27,500 nucleotides of DNA from Neocallimastix lanati (nom. inval.) (lineage: Eukaryota; Neocallimastigomycota; Neocallimastigomycetes; Neocallimastigales; Neocallimastigaceae): contig JACVTC010000180.1 in assembly GCA_016946835.1 (NCBI GenBank), positions 97,501 to 125,000 on the forward strand, written 5' to 3'. Positions 23,888 through 27,500 of the stretch are shown here, in pieces (positions within the stretch are counted from its first letter, which is position 1; the number at the start of each line of letters is the position of its first letter). The notes under the pieces are model-generated. The model was not told the origin of the DNA. It saw only the letters and a list, made by a program, of their open reading frames with translations, and searched no databases. The position numbers were made by a program, and so were the translations under genes.

Positions 23888-23958
<71 letters not shown>

Positions 23959-24169
23959 ATTATTATCTTTTATTATAATTTATTAAAATTTATTATTTTA
24001 AATAATTAATATTTATTATTTAACAGTAAATTATTTTTTATTTCAAAAATGTTTTTCGTATAAAACTTTTTATAAAATATAAATTTTATATTTATATATC
24101 AACTAATAATATATTTTTATATATTATTTATACATATTACTTATATTTGAAAGGTATCATAGATTGTTA
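23371..24169. other. Intergenic, microsatellite
   Basis: AT-rich spacer after the propeptide-only gene, with an (ATT)n array at 23889-23957. No continuation of the subtilase reading frame and no other gene was recognised. Confidence 0.65.
23889..23957. repeat. (ATT)n trinucleotide microsatellite
   Basis: About 22 uninterrupted ATT units; the sequence ATTCAATTATTAT occurs on both sides of the array. Confidence 0.95.
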
Positions 24170-25225
24170 TGAAAACTAGCAATGATTATATAATTATTTA
24201 TATTACTTTAGTTAATGGATCAGCTAACATAGTATCAAAAGATACTTGTTCAAAACTTATTTCGTTTCTGTTTATCTTTTCTTGAATGTATTTTTAATGG
24301 ATATCAGTTTATTTACATCTACCTTTTGAATTTTCATTTTCAGAGATATTTTAACAAGATCTATTTTCAACTTTAATTTTTATATTAATTTCTTTATTGA
24401 AAATTTCTTTTAATAGTCTTTTTAATTTCATTCCATGTTGTGCACATTCTGTTAATGCAACATATTTTGCCTCAGTAGTTGATAATGTGATACCTTTTTG
24501 AGTTTTAAAATTCCATGAAATCGTACTTTTTCCAAATAAGAAAATATATCACTGGTAGATTTTCTTTTTTCTTCATGGCCAGCGTAACCATCATCTAGGT
24601 AGACAATTAAATTTTTTACTTCCATAGTAATAATTCGATTTTTCTTTAGTAGATTCTAAATATCTTAAGACCATAAATGACGATTTTAAATCAGCTTCTG
24701 TTGAGTTTTAAGCGTGTCTAATAGCTTGACTAAGAGCAAATGAAATATCTAGTCTTGTTTTTATTGAAACAAATAATAATATATTTATAATCTGTTACAT
24801 ATATTGTTGTTGAATTTTCTCTTTCGGTAATTCTTTTTTCATGGATGGTTAATTGGTTTTGTCTTAATCATTTTATAATTTTTAATTAATCTTTCAATAT
24901 AAAATTTTTGATTAATTTTATATCCTTCTTCAGTTTTAAAAAATATTTATTCCTATAATTTTCTTAGCTTCTATTTCTTTTAAAATTTTATATTTTTCTT
25001 TTAATTTATTGTTTATATATTTTAATTTCTTTATCTTCCCCAGTAAGCAAAATATCATCAATATAAAGACATAATACAGTACATAGGTTTCCATTAAAAT
25101 ATGTTGTAATTAAGCATTGATCAATACTTAATTGTTATAAACCAATATTTTTTAAGTAATTTGATATTTCTTTATATTATTACCTTCCAGCTTGTTAAGT
25201 CATATAGAGCTTTATCTAATATCTA
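24170..25225 (-). mobile_element. Decayed Ty1/copia retrotransposon, RT C-term to RNase H
   Basis: Second copia pol remnant on the minus strand, covering the part of pol that the fragment at 13945-15180 lacks. At about 25215-25185 is KALYDLTSW, where the family has KALYGLKQA. Then come EISNYLKNIG and the RT active-site box YIDDILLTGEDKE (YIDDI at 25065-25051). RNase H follows: VYLDDGYAGHEEKRKSTS (about 24605-24550, where intact elements have DADWAG-like sequence), the LSTTEAEYVALTECA box near 24490-24445, and the C-terminal IQEKINRNEISFEQV and TMLADPLTK near 24290-24207. Stops and frame changes occur throughout (for example around 24870-25020 and 24350), so it is dead. No LTR or polypurine tract could be identified near 24170. 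Confidence 0.85.
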
Positions 25226-25944
25226 ATATTTTCCAAAGTTATAATTAATAAGTAAAATATGGTAAAATACATAATATTAAGTAATTAAATGTGACTTGTT
25301 ATTATAAGTATGTAATATCTATGCTAATAATTATAAATTTTTGCTAATATTAATAATACAATATATTACTTATATACACTAATTAGTATAAATAGCTTTA
25401 TATTGTGTAATTTGTCTATTGTTAAAAATAATATATAATAAATTATTCTTATACTTTTTGAATATAGATAACCTTTTTTTTTTTTTATCTAAAAAAAAGT
25501 TTTTGCTATAATTACTACTATATTACTATTTAAATAACTATAAAATAACTAATAAACATTATTTAATAAAATATTTAATTGAATGATAGAAAAAAAAAAA
25601 AAAAAACATTTTATATATTTTAATAAATATATTTTAAATATATTTATAAAAAAAAAAAAAATAAATAAAATATATTTTGTATTTTTTTTTTTTTGTATTA
25701 AAAGGATATAAATAACAAAACAATGGAAAAAAGAAATGTGTATTTATATATATATATATTAAATTTATCTTATATCTATTTATGAATAAAAGAAGTATAT
25801 AAACAAATAATAATATAACAAAAATAATTATCCATAAAGGTTTATTTTTTTTTTTTTATCAATATTATTGTAAAATATACAGAAATGATATTTATGTTTC
25901 ATTATGTGTTTATTTATTTATAAATCTAATGTTTAATTTGTTAA

Positions 25945-25987
<43 letters not shown>

Positions 25988-26169
25988 CATAGTTAACAAT
26001 CTATCAATATTGGAATTTAATTTTTAATGAAACTTGATTTAATATAGTATTAAATTTACATAATTATTCCTTTTTTACAATTGTAAAATATAAACAAATA
26101 TCACTTTAATTATTTATAAGTTACCATTTATCATTGTTATTGTTTGAAAAAAAAAAAAAAAAAAAAAAA

Positions 26170-26205
<36 letters not shown>

Positions 26206-26467
26206 TTATTTTTTGATTTTTATTTATTTTTAAATATATATTTAAATATCAAACAATTTAAATCGAATTTGAGCAATATAAATCTATATAATAATTTATA
26301 AAATTAAAGCATATATATTCAATCTTAATAAAAAACAGAAATAATTTATTACTATTGTTGTTACTATTATTATTATTAATATATTATATATTTATATAAT
26401 ACTATTTTTTTTTAATGATATAATTAAAAATTATTTTTAATACTTATAATTATTATCTAAAAAAAAT

Positions 26468-26498
<31 letters not shown>

Positions 26499-26745
26499 TA
26501 ATTGTTAAATTTGATAATTATATTAATAATTTATAATTATAAATATCATTACCATACTTATATACTTTTTATATAAATATATATTATTAATACTAAATAT
26601 TATTAAGTTTTATAATAAAAGTTTATATATAAAAGGGTATGTATTATGAAAAAAAAAAAAAAAAAAAAAATTATATATATATATAATAATAATAATAAAA
26701 CAATGATAATAAAATAAGTAAAAGAAAGAAAAAATAATAATTTCC
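25226..26745. other. Intergenic, A/T tracts only
   Basis: Between the copia remnant and the rhomboid-like gene, which is transcribed towards it. It contains a T15/A26 junction at 25946-25986, an A run followed by (AAT)n at 26147-26205, and an (AT)n tract at 26483-26501. It should include the 3' UTR of the rhomboid gene. No gene was seen. Confidence 0.65.
25946..25986. repeat. T-tract/A-tract junction
   Basis: A run of about 15 T passes directly into about 26 A, a self-complementary poly(T)-poly(A) junction. Similar junctions occur at 152-189, 2059-2084 and 4427-4453. Such tracts disfavour nucleosomes in eukaryotes (established for poly dA:dT); a role here is inference. Confidence 0.8.
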
Positions 26746-27500
26746 TTATAATGAGAAACCAAAATAATCTTGTAATTTCCAAATTCCCATTACTACTGCA
26801 CCAAAAATGAAACCATTCATATGAGCTAAATTCAAATTCCTATCAGATTTTAAAGACTCATTAGATCTTAATAATGCAAGAACTTCCGCAATTAACCAAT
26901 TGACTCTAGAAAAAGCATTAACTTCTAGCATAACTAATTTACCAATTTGCTTTTCATTATCATCTTTATCTTTAATTGTTCTTTTTCTTCCACGTCCAAA
27001 AATAGTCTTGAAGAGGTCACAAACAATTTGAACTGTTTCAGCACCTACTATAGAATAAACACCGGCACTGGAACCACAAACAGAAAAAATTCTGTTAGTT
27101 AATTGAGAACGCACATGACTATAAGAATTTCTAACATTTTTAAACTTATCTTCATCAATAATTTTTGATAAACTTTGTGGTAATTCCTTTGGTAATAAAG
27201 TATCCATAACAGAAGTTGGATTCATATTATCAGTTGGTTCAGTAGATAAGCTTAATTTACTTTTCCATTTAAAAACGTGAGTTAATAAACCTGTTATACC
27301 CCCTCCAATAAATAAGAATGCAGTTTGTTCAAAACCAACATCTAAGTAAAGAGTAGAACTGGTTAAAGTATACATATTCCATAAAAAATGTTCTAAATCT
27401 TTATGATGGAACATATGAGTTATAACAGTGTGATAAGGTGATAATACCTTTAATTCTGGAACTTGATATTTAAATGAAATCTTTTCATTAAATTTTGATT
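26746..27500 (-). CDS. Rhomboid-family intramembrane serine protease, 5' end beyond right edge
   Basis: Predicted multi-pass membrane protease of family S54. The reading frame is open from the right edge to TAA at 26746; the ATG at 27414 is internal, because 28 further codons (including VPELKVLSPYHTVITHM) precede it in frame. The residue numbers here count from that ATG. A rhomboid-type HxxxxHxxxN sequence (HHKDLEHFLWN, 3-13) starts the core. Hydrophobic segments follow at about 31-47. The catalytic serine is Ser116 in CGSSAGVYSIVGA, and the catalytic histidine His198 in LAHMNGFIFGAVVMG, in the last membrane helix. Between the first helices and the serine helix is a hydrophilic insert of about 58 residues (50-107), and a second basic/acidic loop (140-160) follows the serine helix. 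Both are longer than in compact bacterial rhomboids. Whether it belongs to the mitochondrial PARL/Pcp1 type cannot be decided without the N-terminus. Confidence 0.85.
   Translation of the reverse strand, partial: SKFNEKISFKYQVPELKVLSPYHTVITHMFHHKDLEHFLWNMYTLTSSTLYLDVGFEQTAFLFIGGGITGLLTHVFKWKSKLSLSTEPTDNMNPTSVMDTLLPKELPQSLSKIIDEDKFKNVRNSYSHVRSQLTNRIFSVCGSSAGVYSIVGAETVQIVCDLFKTIFGRGRKRTIKDKDDNEKQIGKLVMLEVNAFSRVNWLIAEVLALLRSNESLKSDRNLNLAHMNGFIFGAVVMGIWKLQDYFGFSL

Noticed and set aside
13945-25225. One copia element split by insertion of the subtilase genes
   Set aside because: On the minus strand the RT-RNase H piece comes before the integrase-RT piece, the wrong order for a simple split.

Overview
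The window looks like nuclear DNA from a very AT-rich fungus, most likely an anaerobic gut fungus (Neocallimastigomycota: the Piromyces, Neocallimastix and Anaeromyces group). Reasons: spliced eukaryotic genes with short GT-AG introns lie as islands of moderate GC in intergenic DNA that is almost only A and T. That DNA carries long A/T homopolymers and (TTTA)n, (TTTTA)n and (ATT)n arrays. The gene content is also fungal: HbrB/Bit61-type TORC2 subunits and secreted subtilases ending in a hevein-like chitin-binding module. The phylum is an inference; no rRNA or other marker gene is present.

Layout, left to right. 1-2057 (-): an intron-rich, membrane-anchored calcineurin-like metallophosphoesterase with a complete metal-ligand set, running off the left edge. 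2058-3384: head-to-head promoter region carrying a (TTTTA)n array. 3385-5477 (+): three-exon RNPS1-like RS/RRM splicing factor. 7232-8496 (+): three-exon secreted alpha/beta hydrolase resembling isoprenylcysteine methylesterase/BD-FAE esterases. 9423-10343 and 11638-12614 (+): two divergent tandem paralogues of the TORC2 subunit HbrB/Bit61/PRR5. 13945-15180 (-): decayed Ty1/copia pol piece (end of integrase to start of reverse transcriptase). 15633-16670, 19742-21703 and 22789-23370 (+): a tandem family of secreted subtilases in three states, namely a pseudogene missing most of its catalytic core, an intact 653-residue protease, and a clean ORF holding only signal peptide plus propeptide. 24170-25225 (-): second decayed copia piece (catalytic end of reverse transcriptase to end of RNase H). 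26746 to the right edge (-): rhomboid-family intramembrane protease, N-terminus outside the window.

No operon-like logic is expected. The coherent themes are proteolysis (subtilase family and rhomboid) and local duplication (two HbrB genes, three subtilase-derived loci, two copia fragments). The most interesting possibility is the propeptide-only gene beside the intact subtilase: it keeps its reading frame and secretion signal while lacking any catalytic domain, so it could be a free-standing secreted inhibitor or folding helper of that protease. Exon structures were derived by hand from phase-consistent GT/AG sites and conserved motifs.
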